Source: Dipylidium caninum (taxonomy: Eukaryota > Platyhelminthes > Cestoda > Cyclophyllidea > Dipylidiidae). From it: a stretch of DNA of 64,000 bases. A program made the translations under genes and the position numbers. The notes under the pieces are model-generated. The model made no database searches. It was not told the DNA's origin and was given only the letters and a program-made list of their open reading frames with translations. Location: positions 806,001-870,000 of the forward strand of contig QEYB01001208.1 of assembly GCA_017562135.1 (NCBI GenBank), in the 5' to 3' direction. Positions 19,401 through 30,756 of this stretch are shown one piece after another. Numbering within the stretch: position 1 is the stretch's first letter; each line of letters begins with the position of its first letter.

Positions 19401-22400
19401 TTCCGCGTGAGCATCCGAATTCCTCTGAGTTAATTCCTGTGGCACCCGTCTTGGATATTTCTGCACCACTCCCATCTCCCGAATACGGTCCGAAATGGTT
19501 TGCTGAGCTGAATAAAGCCTTTCTGCGCTCTCCGACGTTGTCAGAAGATAATCTTGCTCCAACATGGTCATAACAGCATCGTCGTCGAAATCACCTGTTT
19601 CACATTTGTCGAGTCATCTTCTGAATTTCCTATTAGAAAACGTGCCTTCGCCACAGACTTTCTATAGATTTCTAAACACTCCTAAAACATTTCCGCGTTG
19701 TTGAACTTCTTTTACAGCGGCGTAAAGGAAGTTCGCCAGTAGCCATGGCTACACTATCGCTCCAAACTTAAGACTAACTTGAATCAACCTTGTTTTAGTT
19801 AATTTGCTACGTCAGCATGTGCACATTAAACGATAAAGGTAGAGGGCCGAAAATGTGCTACGTGTCGAGGATTATCATTGAAAGGGACAGAACTTTCCCA
19901 TGTAGTTTACACACTTTAAAAAAGAATAATACGAAGGCGCACCTTTCTAACGCGGATGTACTTAGGGACTGAAATTCGTCAAACTGAACTCTTTTCCAGC
20001 CGGTGCTACTATTGCCCCACCACTCACCCTCACCTTCCTGTGGTAAAGTGGTGTGCAATTGCTTAAACGATCGCAAATAACTACTCGTTAAGAAAATTGG
20101 GACTCGGACCTCTTCGTTGAGCTCTTGATTGGACGTGAAGAAGCGGACTTGAATGGAGGCGGTGGCCGACAGCCTTGGTTCCCCCTTGTCGGTGGCACTG
20201 ATGATTAGACCATACCTTCTCAGCTCCCTGTGGCCTTTTTTCTCACTGGTTTGGCAGTGCGACACTAACTCGTCCACAGCCACAAGGCTGATTTCGCCAG
20301 AGCGCGGTTCAATCTCGAACCATGGGGCATCGGCGGAGAGAGTCGTCTTGTTGTCTTCCTGCTTCCTGCCGCCTAATGACTGCTCTGTGTCATTGTCAAA
20401 GTGCAGTGAATACTCCAGTTCAGAGTTTGGTCCTTTGTCCGAGTCGTTGGCGAAAACTTGCAGTACAACTCGAGGAAGGCGTTGAATGTCTGCGCAGGTT
20501 AGCGATACCTTGCCCTGAAAGAGGTTAATACTAAAAATGTTGAAACAAACACAGGATTTAACGAGACGGGAGGCTCGCTGGATGGCCTTTTACCATTCGC
20601 ACACTCACAGTTTAGAGGCTGCTAATGTCGTTTGTCCAAGAGTACTATCCGGTGTACCTGATAAGCCCATGAATAAGAAGAGATTTTGCTGAACGCATAC
20701 TCCTCGGGGAAAACTTCAGAACGATTTCAGCACCAAAGACTCCTCTGTAGAGGGCAAAATTTTACCCTTTCATACTATGGTTGGAGCCACAACACATTCC
20801 CTGATTATGAGGATGGACTGTAGGCAGACCTGACTATTTTAAGGAAAATTTCAACAATTTCTACACCCGTGGGCATGACGGGAGCATGTATAGGTTTGTG
20901 GCACTCGAAGCCAAACAAGGTGATCGGGAATTCAGCTAGTTATCAAATCCTGCAATCACAACTCACTACCGCTTCACTCTTGGGGAAGATGAACTTTGGC
21001 TGGTTGTCATTTTCATCTTGGATATTAATCTGTACAGTGGTCTGAGAGGTGAGTCGGTTGACAACTTTGGGGTGCAGGAAACCGCCCCTGCTCGTTTCCC
21101 GCTTTCCTCCGTCGATCACCTCGACAAGGAGCTCAAAGGACTCCAAGCGTTCCCTGTCCAGTCCATCGGGTCCAACAGAAATTTCTCCTGTCTCTTCATC
21201 TAACTAGAAACAAAAGTTTGCATGACCTTCCGTATGGGTCGGCAGTTATAATCAAATTTCAATCTTTAATAACTGGCAGTTTTTTTCTTGTTAGGTTGAA
21301 AACTACGAAGTGGACATTGAGTGTAAGCAGAAAATAAAAAGGGCAACGTTTTGCATTATTTTTTATATTCATTCTAAATAGTCTCCATTGGCATCTGTGA
21401 CTTTCTGCGACGATTTCGCGAGTTATACGTGCTTTTTGGGGAAATCTTTGTTTACAGAATCAATGCATGATTCAAAGCCCTCCATAATATCATTTCAGTT
21501 AGTGCAGGTTTTTCTCTCTCAAAAGTAACTCATATTTGCGAAGAAGGTGATAAGCGGTTAGAGCAATAACGGGTGCATTTGGAGGATGCGGTAAAACGTC
21601 ACACTGTAGAGACGTTATTTAATCTGTCCACAGTAGTTGAAGCTTTTTGTGGCACTCGTGTGTTGACATCGCGCAGTAACATTGCGCCTTGCCGATTTAG
21701 CAATGCCAAGTGTTTTGTCTTCACAATTTTCTTCTTGTGCAGGACATCAACTTCATGCCCGGCAATAGGGCTCCGCCGCCGTTGTGCTTTCGCCCGGTTA
21801 CAGGAAGGAACAACGCAGGATCGCTCCTTGGGCATTTTTTGATCAAATCTCGGCTTTTCTGCCCATTTGCTTGGTCATTCTCGATTATCGTACACAACCC
21901 ACTTGTCACCACAAGTGATGATTCGGTGTAAAAACGGCGGCAGTCATGCACTGCGAGGGATGCAACGAAGGCGCTCACTCGTGCCTCCGGCCGGCCGAGC
22001 ATCTGCGGTTGCAGTTGGCTCAGGCCCTCCGGCTAGTTCCTATTTAGTTTAGACCCAAGTTTACGACTAATCGTGTATATGTGTGCGTGGATCAGATTCT
22101 CCAGTCATCGTCAATTCCTCCTCCTCATTAACACGGGCTCGTAGTCTTCGTCAAGCCTCACTGGCGACACTCAAATTGACAGGAGGAAATTTTTGGTACC
22201 AATACAGAAGACTGTTGCATTAGTGGTTCCATCGCCGAATGCCTCATCGATGTTTCTCCGAGCTCGAGCTGAGCCATGATTCAATTTAAACCGGTACAGG
22301 AAAAGGTGAAAAGCGTTTTGATTCCACTTGATTTTGGGAAAATAAAGTGGACATGGGATATAAACAAGAAGAGCATTTTTGCTAAGGGTGCACATTACAA

Positions 22401-25400
22401 TATCTCCCTCTCAGTCTCAGCTGAAGGCGGACTAAAGAAAAGCGCCCTTTTCATAGTTTCCTGACTCTCCGTGGGTGCATTGTAGGCCGCGTGTATGGAG
22501 CCTGAGTGTTCATTATCAATCGCCGCCGTCCAACATTTCCACACCGCTACGAGGCTCACGGGCTATACGCCTGGTTCTTATCCAGTATGCAGAAGGGAAA
22601 GACAAATTATCTTGGGATTTAACGTACGATTGCGGACATATTTCAGACGCCGTTAGCAAATACCTAAGTAACAAATTTTTGTATTAGGTTCTGATCATTA
22701 CTCCAAACTACCCTCTCCCAGTGCGGCTTTTCTGTCGATTCTCAAAAAGCATATTTGTAAAGGTTCGAGTAACTCCTAAGTAAAATGACATTGTCAGTGA
22801 CAGCGACAGATCAGCTTCAAATACTTCTGATGATCTATAAGTAGGAGAACGAGACTGAGCCGAGTCGGGGGATTTATTTACCTTTGCCTCAACTATTAAA
22901 GGCCGGTATTGCTCAAATCAGCTTGGATGATAATCCTAGCGGATGCAGACCCTTAATGCGCAGTGGCAGGATCGAGAAAGACTGAAGAAGGTGAAAATAT
23001 GCCAAAAAAGCAATTAATAGTGTAAATTATTCTACAAATGACATGAGTGGGCAATTACGGGACCAAGCCTTCGCAAGTAATACGTGACTTCGGCCTGAGA
23101 GGCGGTGCGGAGAATGCATATGGTGTGAACGCAGAAGCCTAACGCAGCAAATTTCTGCAAAAGAAAGTGTTGCGAGATATCATTAATTTGGGCGGGTAGG
23201 TGCCAAATCGGGTTTTATTAGAGGACTGATTCAACACGAAGGATGTACAAGTGCCAGACAATAGTGGACACATTCATAACAGGAAGGATGGAGGTTTCCT
23301 GCCATCTGCTGAGAAGGAGAAGTAGGTACTTTAGAGTGATAACCGCCATTTATGTCCTCGAGAAGGAAAATTCAAGTTACACCATCTTTGAAGGCCTTTT
23401 ATAACACTGACTTTGCAATGCCCATAAAAGACTTTTATTACTCGAGGGGATTGGGCTCGTCACCAAGGTTAATTTGTGCGTTTCCCCGTGAAGTGGTGAA
23501 GTAAATGATTAAGGACCTTTTGTGGCCGCCTCAGACAGCCCGTGCGCTCGTCCGTGCATACCAAATCAGTCAGGCATGGGCAGAGTGGAGAGAAGCCAAG
23601 TAATCGGAGCGTGTGTCGGGTGAGTGGGAACGCGACCCTCTCTGCGACGTCCTCCGTCCCCATTCCACGTCCCTGCTGCTTTACTTCAGCACTAAAGAGA
23701 AGGTGGTCGAAAATGGCATTGACGGCCATAGTTTTGTACAATTTGAGTCCAATACCATACGTAATCTTAGAGGACTGGCCTCTGGGGTCGGCGTAGTGAT
23801 AATAACTAACCATAGATCATAGCATCATTTCATAACTGCTGAATTATTAATGGACTGATTGCCATAGCCTAACTTCTCCGTGAATGTCGTTACGTCATGA
23901 CGAAATTAGTCTTCTTGACTAATTTCCACTATTTCAGTCATCATTGTGAGTTGAAAAGCGGTGCTGCAGACGTATGGAGCTTCCGTTGTGCAGCAAGTTG
24001 CGTTGGTAGCAAATCCCCGCACTCACGTCCCTCATTGACGCGGTATTTTGTGAACTTCTCGACACATTCGGTGTTTTGGGTGATTCCAGTCAATTGGGGA
24101 GTAGCCTGCGGACCAAATCACCAGTAAGGCACTGTATGCGCAGGCCAACATGTCCATAATATTAAGGCTGCATTCGGAAGGATATGTGAAATGGTCCTTG
24201 TAAATATTCACAACTTCGGCGGCTATGCAATCTCATAGTGGCAGTGATTTTGCCATCTCGATAACTCAAGGAGAGATAAACAAATGATCGCTGTGCTATG
24301 GAAGGCTACGGTTTGAGATGACCCAAGTGGCAACCCACAAAGAGGAAATAAACCACACTGGATTTAAGGGCCGGACAGAACAATACAAAGTGGAAATTTG
24401 ATAGGACCCGAAAACACCATAGACTGGCGCACCCCATAAATAGTTCTGACACCCAAAACCTGCCTCTCTCGCGGACCCAGTTGATTATGAAGAAAGCGAA
24501 CAAAGCCGACGGCTTGTCAGAGGTTAGGTAGTATGAAGATTGTAGAAAATAACAAGTCCAACTTAGCCACTATGTTCTCAGCGCACATAAATGACTGCGG
24601 TGTTTTCTCAAACAAGTATTTGCCACAGAAAAGTGATGATGTATCATGAAAGTGGAGGAGCATTTCCGGAAGTGTAAGATCTCACATAGTAGCGATTTAT
24701 GGTTTAATACATTGAAGTGTTGTACTAGATTCCACGATGAAAGTATACGTTTATACCATCGTGCATTCTTTCGACAGGTCAAGAGTCATGTCACCGACTT
24801 TTCCATTATGGAATGGGGAAAAAGTGCCTTGCTACGTAAGCTCTTCGCCATGACAACCACCCGCAATCTCCCCTCATCCTCGAGAACACCATTAACGACG
24901 CTCGAGGGAGAAATCTAAGGACTCCGATGAGTGATACGTTTTCGCGATACCGGAGTAAAAGCGGTTATGAAAGTGTAGGACAGTTTGGTCGGAGGCCTTG
25001 GAGGAAAGTTGGTTCTTTAGACGTTTCAGTTTTGCGAATACATGTGTGAAGAATTTCCAAGATTTGGTAAAGGACTCTGAGCTGAATGACTAGGTGTCGG
25101 CCTTGAGATACAAATGGGACGATGCTGAGTCCAAATATTCAGCATAATTTTGCATAGTACCAATTGCAACATACTCATATGGTGGTATTCTTTTTCACCC
25201 CTCGAAAATCGTGAGATACTGAAACTATGTCATTAGAATTTTCCGAACCTGTAACTATGAGAATAAAAATTGAAGTTCTAAGCTAAACTGAAGGACCAAC
25301 GACTTTCCCCATGGCCCCATAAATCCAGTTTGTCTCCTTCTGTGACTTACCCTACAAAGGGCTTTTAAGGGACGTCGACCGTCTATTTTGCCAGTTCTAG

Positions 25401-28400
25401 TCTTCCTGTGATATCCCATGCTTTTCTCCTCCTCCCTCCTTCCCGTCCCGTTAGTTCGCTCATGAGATCGCATCATTGTGATAACAGCTGACCAGCTTTG
25501 GTGGTGGTGTCGTTGGGGGTAGCGATGGTGGCGGCGACGGTGAGAAGCTGATAAGGGGGCGGGAAGGGGGGGGGACACGATATCTTCGTCTACACGAAAC
25601 TCACTTATGGTTCGGACGACCACTTACCTCGTTTGCTAACCCGCTGACACGGATGCGAGTCCTCCGCCCCTCCACCTCGCCATTAGCACTCATCAAACCT
25701 AACATTATGGGGAAAATTCGCGATCAGATAAGCTCCCCAACGCGTGGACATGCACATACTTTGGTGCGTTGGTGCTAATGGGCGTTCGCACGGGGAAGAA
25801 TACACCCAAACTACTTTTTATTTAATTAGAAGAGACGGCGTTTGGGATTATCTGTGACATTCTGTTTTCGTGAATTTGCATCCACTAGGTGGGTTTTTAT
25901 TGCAGACTCTAAGCCAGTGGCAGTTACTAATTGGCCCTGGTTGGCTTCAGCTTGCACTACAACTCCAGGTAGCGGAGGGGAAAGCCATATGGTGGAAAGC
26001 AAACACTTGTAGCAATTAAGGAGGCAACTCGATGGGAAGCATCCACTTCCTGTACGTGACTAGCCTACCATTACGTAGTGATCGCAATGAGAATAATTAA
26101 TTCAGTGCCGCGGAGGTCGGTTTTTATACGCGATCGGTCGAAAGCTCACTGTGCAGTCGATAATGTATCTATTTTCCAATGAAACCTACGTAAGCTGAGT
26201 GACCTCACGCGGTACCGTTATCGGCGGACTCGTCTAGCTTGCGCCCTGAGGAACACGTCTCTCACCTCGCCTGCACGAAATTCCTTCACTTCCGCTCCAC
26301 TTTGCCACATTTGAATGGACCCACGAGGGGGTGGAAGACGTGCGCCTCGACCGTCCTTCAACCGGCTCGGCACCAACTCACTGTGTCCCTCTTGGCGTCA
26401 TAATGAAGGATCGTAAGTCAAAGTATATTAAGCAATTCATCTTCCCTGAAGGTGGTTGATCGTCCAAAAGGTAAAAAGTCGGGAAGTGGCACTTTGTCAA
26501 CCCCACTGAGGATGTTACCAAATGGTAACGGGATTCGAGTATATCTTGCGTTCCTGTAGTTAAGACCGACTTTGAACGGTTGGTGGTCTGTCTACATGCT
26601 TTCTTTGAAATCAGTTAAATCCATTGTGGGTTTTTTTGCATCAACAATAAATTCACTCCTCGCATCATGTCCAGTTATCTTGACTAGTATGGCGCCATCA
26701 GAATCAAAATACATATCGAAGTAAATGGTAACAACAACTCTTCGATGGAGAGACAAAAAGCAACGACATCCAGGGAAAATCATTTAACTGGATAGTAGAC
26801 GGTAATTGTAAAAAAGAAGCTTCATTTAGTTAACTTTACTCTTCCTCCTGCATTACAGGAAATACCGTGAGATGAAAATAACCAGAAGTCTTTAGAAACC
26901 GGACATTATTTCGATTTGTGCAGAGTTTATATCTACTTTTCCTGGAGGAAGCGAATGACATCTGCATCATATATTTGTTTATTGTTATTTAGGCGTCTCC
27001 GGTTCCTGACTTTTTTCATATCACCTGTTCCGCCTTTGTTAAGACTATAACTCGATCTCTTGACAGAGAGCAAGTCGACTTCCGCCTCGTCATTGAATCC
27101 TCACCGACGGAAATGTCGACGTCGATAGAAAGAACACCTACGAAATTCTAATTTACTTTACGTAACTGAATTTCTCTGTCGCCCCTGCTACTTCTAAGGA
27201 CATGCCTGCAAATATGCACAAAATCCGTCGAGTAGTAAACGATACTTCAGCGGCAAGGCATATAGGCTGACACAATTTGGAGCGAGAATCGTATGACAAT
27301 TCCATTGAATGCTATGTTGTGCGGAAAAATGCGTCGCTGTGAGCGAACGGAGGGGAAGTTAACGATACACTGGAACCGTACTTTGCTCGTTGTCAAGTTC
27401 ACCTCTTTCGTTAAACTGCTTCCATCCCCTCTCCGATGGTTGAGAAATTCGACCCAGGACGTTTACGCATAACATTGTAAACGCCTTCAATATTCTAAAA
27501 ACATTAGAGACAAAAAATCTCACTTTTGTCTACTAGGGATCAACACTTATCCGTGGGGATAAAAACGAAACCTCTTCCAACTATTGTTACAAAAGCGGAC
27601 ACCATCGTAAAAATATGAGAGAATGGACGAGAATGGTCCATGAGCGATGGACAGATCTCGAAGTTACTGCCCTAGACTGGTCAGAAAAGGCCTCATTTGG
27701 AGGTTTCGTCATTCCACAACGAAGACAACAGAGCTACGTTTTGATTTTGGAAAGTGATATATGCCGAAATAATTTTTTTCGTGGTTCCATGTGCGGCTGG
27801 AAAGCCTACTGAAGGACACTGAAGTAACATACGCGCCTTGCACTTCATCTTCCTATCACTAATAAAGCGAATTCATCTTCACTCACGAAAATCACCGCTC
27901 AACCTTCACCTCAGAGGTTCTTGTGGCGCACGCTCTGGTGGTAAACTTTGAGGCAGAAAAAGCAATTGCTCATGGGAAAAAGCAGGACTTGGAAGATGCC
28001 CAACTATGCCGAATGAAATCACCTACCTCCTGTAGGTGAAGTGATCTTTTAAACTTAGTAGTACTCTCCTCGCCAGAATAAGCGTGGCGTTAAAGGATTC
28101 GACAGATCACCACTTTAATTATTTTGGAAGAAAAATATGAGTCGGTGAGGAGGACCAGAGGGATAGAATAAATTGCAGGAAGACTAATTGACAAAATTCC
28201 ATAAACAACTCAATGTTCCATGCGCTTAAGATGAAGAAATGGAAGATGGCAAAGGGAGAAATCGTGAATGCTAACAGAAGACACTTTCCCTAACAATTCT
28301 CAGGCACAATCCAATATTTAGTGCATCTACTTTCTGAGAATAGTTATTTGAATTTCAAATGTACTATCAAACTACTTAACAATGTCATAAAATAGACATG

Positions 28401-30756
28401 GCGTTTTGCTCACCACCACTGGAGGCCGGCTTTTCGAAGAGGCCGTGTTGGAGTACGCCCAGGGCACCGGTTTCTCGTTCACGTCGAAGGGCGATACCCA
28501 TGCCGGAACGTATGGCCGCATTTTCGTGATAACATAAATGAGTGCTGCATTATCCGTTCCCGGACTATCTCTGTCCGTGGCGTTCAAGCGTCCAATAAGT
28601 GTACCAGGCGGGGCTGACTCCGAGATTGAGAAGTAGAAAAAGGAGCCAATCTCGGGAGCATGATCGTTAATGTCCAGCACCTCGAGAGAAACTGCCATGG
28701 TCGTTGAGAGTCGGACTCCCCCCTTCTGTCCATCTGTGGCAATAATGGAAAAGTTGTGGCTATCAGCCAACTCTCTGTCAGGACCGCCTGGTCCAGAGGC
28801 CACCAGCCATCCTGTCGCGGGGTCTACCTTTAACCAGACGGGTACGTCACTTCCCGCCGTCCACTCCACCATCGCGTTCTCCCCCTCATCGGCGTCAAAA
28901 GCCCTGAGCTGACAAATCTTCGTCCCCTGCTTCACATTTTCTACCACTCTGCAAACTATCGTGGTCCCGTCCGCAAGAAACTCGTTTTCAGTCGAAGAGG
29001 CCTCAGGAGCACAATCGTTTTCGTCCGTAACGCGAACGAAGATACTTACGATAGAGGTCAGCCGAGTCTCGGTAGGGTCATTCATGCCCTCCCCATCAAT
29101 GCACACGAGACGCAGTTCGTGAGAACTTTGAACCTCTCTGTCCAAGGGGTCTGCCGTTAGAATTTGATATCCCAAGTTACTCTGTTTCATTGTCCACTCT
29201 GGAAAGGTTGTTTTAATTAAACGAAAGTTCGGTGTGGAACCATTTTTTGGTAGACTTTCGAACAAATCGCATTCCACGCGGCCTCCCACGCCGGTATCTG
29301 GATCCACTACGTTAACTGTCGCGATTGGTTCCAGAGCTGGAAGATTTTCTCGAACATTCAGGGTCTTTTTACCGCCTGGACCGAATGAGGGCATAAAAGA
29401 GATCGGAAGAACGGTTATTTTCGGAGGCGAGTCGTTGATATCGTGAATGTATAACACGACCTCTCCAATTGGGCTACTACGTTGCTGTGCTTCTTCTTTT
29501 GGAGAATCGACAGCTTTGACGAAAAACCGAATACCGGCGGCTTCTTTGCCATCAGCATTCGTCTGTTTTAGGGGCAGTTGACGAGAAATGGCCTCGTAAT
29601 CGAGAGGATAATGTCGTATGCGAAGGACGCCTGTGCGAGAGTCGAGATGAAGGAAATTGTTGAGAAGGTCGTCAGCTTTTGGCGGCTTTTCAGCGCCCAT
29701 CATCATGGAATATTGAATTCGTGCATTGGGACCGATATCTCCGTCCGTTGCTTCAAATTTAAAGATATGGTTGCCTACACCTACACTTCCCAAAGCGCCT
29801 TCCTTCAGGTCAATTTGAAGTGGCTGGTTGAATTTAAACTCCTGCGGAATAACCCACTCTGGACTGTGGTTATTAACATCGAGGACATGCACTCGAAGAT
29901 GGCATACTGTCCTGTGGGCAGGGTTATAATCGCTTGGCTCATCGAGACTATCCCAGACCTCATACTTAATCAGGTATTCGCCCAACAGTTTGGAAACTTG
30001 CGAATTCACTGGTGATTTCCTTTTAAAAGGGCGGTTTAACCGTAATTGAATGGTGACTTTGGACCATGGGCGCTGAGTTAAAGTCGCATCCGCTATGTCG
30101 AGGGAAAACTGGTCGCCCGAGTAGACATGAGGGGAAGGGGAGACTTGACGAAAACTATGGATACCGTATTTAGAGGTATCAGCGTCAGTCACGGTCCAAG
30201 AGGCAAGTACTTCATTCAAATGAGCGTCTTCGGAGACTTCGACGGTTGGAATGGAGTACTGGTCATCTTTGAGAGCGTTGATCGGGGGCTGGCAGACAGG
30301 ACGATTGTCGTTGGTGTCCTCAAGGTGGAATTGCACGAAAACACTGCGCAAACGTGTCCTCGAATTGTGGTCTCCCATCTGCAGGGCATTCAACTGCAGT
30401 CGTAGCAGACACCCTTCCTGTTCAGTATTGCTGCAGATGGCTTCGCGGTCTATTCGCTTAATCACGACCAGATCATGGGTGGGCGAGACGCGGAAGTATT
30501 CGTGCTGCTCAGTGGGAATGAGGGTAAAAACCTTTGAGTCGGAGGAGAAGTGGTTATGGGAATTGTTTTGACGAGCATCGTGCACTGCGATAACCTTTTC
30601 TAAGTTCAAGACAGTCTGACCAAGAGGCAATTCTTCCAAAAGTTTTTCCTCAATAACCACGGCGTCAGGCAGGTGCAGAGAACGATCCTTCGGCAGGCCG
30701 TAACAAAGTGGGATTAGAAATCCGGCCCAAAAGAAAATAGAAGGCGAGCTGTACAT
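16429..30756 (-). CDS. Protocadherin-like transmembrane cell-adhesion protein (at least four exons, seven cadherin repeats)
   Basis: Exon 1 is 30756-28414 (781 codons). Its start is chosen because a hydrophobic signal peptide (MYSSPSIFFWAGFLIPLCYG) follows this Met, not the one 20 codons upstream. Calcium-linker motifs DTNDNRP, DVNNHSP, DINDSPP, DENDCAP and DINDHAP mark EC1-EC5. Exon 2, 21203-20967, starts with LDEETGEIS, has LDRER and ends EC6 with DENDNQP. Exon 3, from 20514 to about 20000-19940, holds EC7 (RVVLQVFANDSDKGPNSELE). Exon 4, 16914-16429, has the membrane helix (bases 16692-16612), then RRRGK and a short tail. Exon 1-2 and 2-3 junctions are phase 0 with good splice sites. The 3-4 junction is unresolved: the best donor in exon 3 (GAGG|GTGAGT) is phase 1 but exon 4 needs phase 0, so an exon may be missing. 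Cadherins of this type mediate calcium-dependent adhesion at the cell surface. Confidence 0.85.
17583..17596 (+). repeat. Poly-G run
   Basis: An uninterrupted run of about 12 G in the last protocadherin intron. No function is evident. Confidence 0.8.
18810..19750 (-). mobile_element. Decayed mariner transposon, transposase remnant (in the last protocadherin intron)
   Basis: The minus strand carries a broken transposase in several frames. In order, it shows a CETGDFDDDAV segment (like the usual RSGDFDL), TISDRIREMGVVQKYPRRVPQELT (the second helix-turn-helix and VPHEL motif), ERWICYEK (like the DEKWIYY block), RHDNARPHAA (the HDNARPH block), DPRYSSDLA (the PYSPDLAP block), HHLFLSMQ, and a KLPSRRQEVI C-terminal block. 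The block order is that of the mariner/Tc1 family. Frameshifts and stops separate the blocks, and the first catalytic Asp region is lost. Terminal inverted repeats and TA duplications were not found by eye, so the ends are approximate. Confidence 0.8.
21360..22400 (-). mobile_element. Decayed mariner transposon, transposase remnant (in protocadherin intron 1)
   Basis: The minus strand keeps an N-terminal helix-turn-helix block (FLYRFKLNHGSARARRNI, AFGDGTTN), then PPFLHRIITCGDKWVVYDN, a stop, PSKWAEKPRFDQKMPKE, LNRQGAMLLRDVN, DVLPHPPNAP and TAYHLLRKYE, ending near VTDANGDYLE. This is the mariner transposase order over about 1 kb. The usual CDEKW is CGDKW and the last catalytic Asp of the TDYHLF block is Ala. 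Stops and frameshifts confirm it is dead. It differs from the copy at 18810-19750, so the two come from different subfamilies or old insertions. Confidence 0.8.
22401..28413. other. Protocadherin intron 1 sequence; nothing recognised
   Basis: About 6 kb between exon 1 and the mariner remnant. Open frames are all short and none resembles a known family. Confidence 0.5.

Noticed and set aside
28670..30571. Several + strand open frames of 70-145 codons
   Set aside because: They are antisense to the long cadherin exon, which has clear EC motifs on the minus strand.
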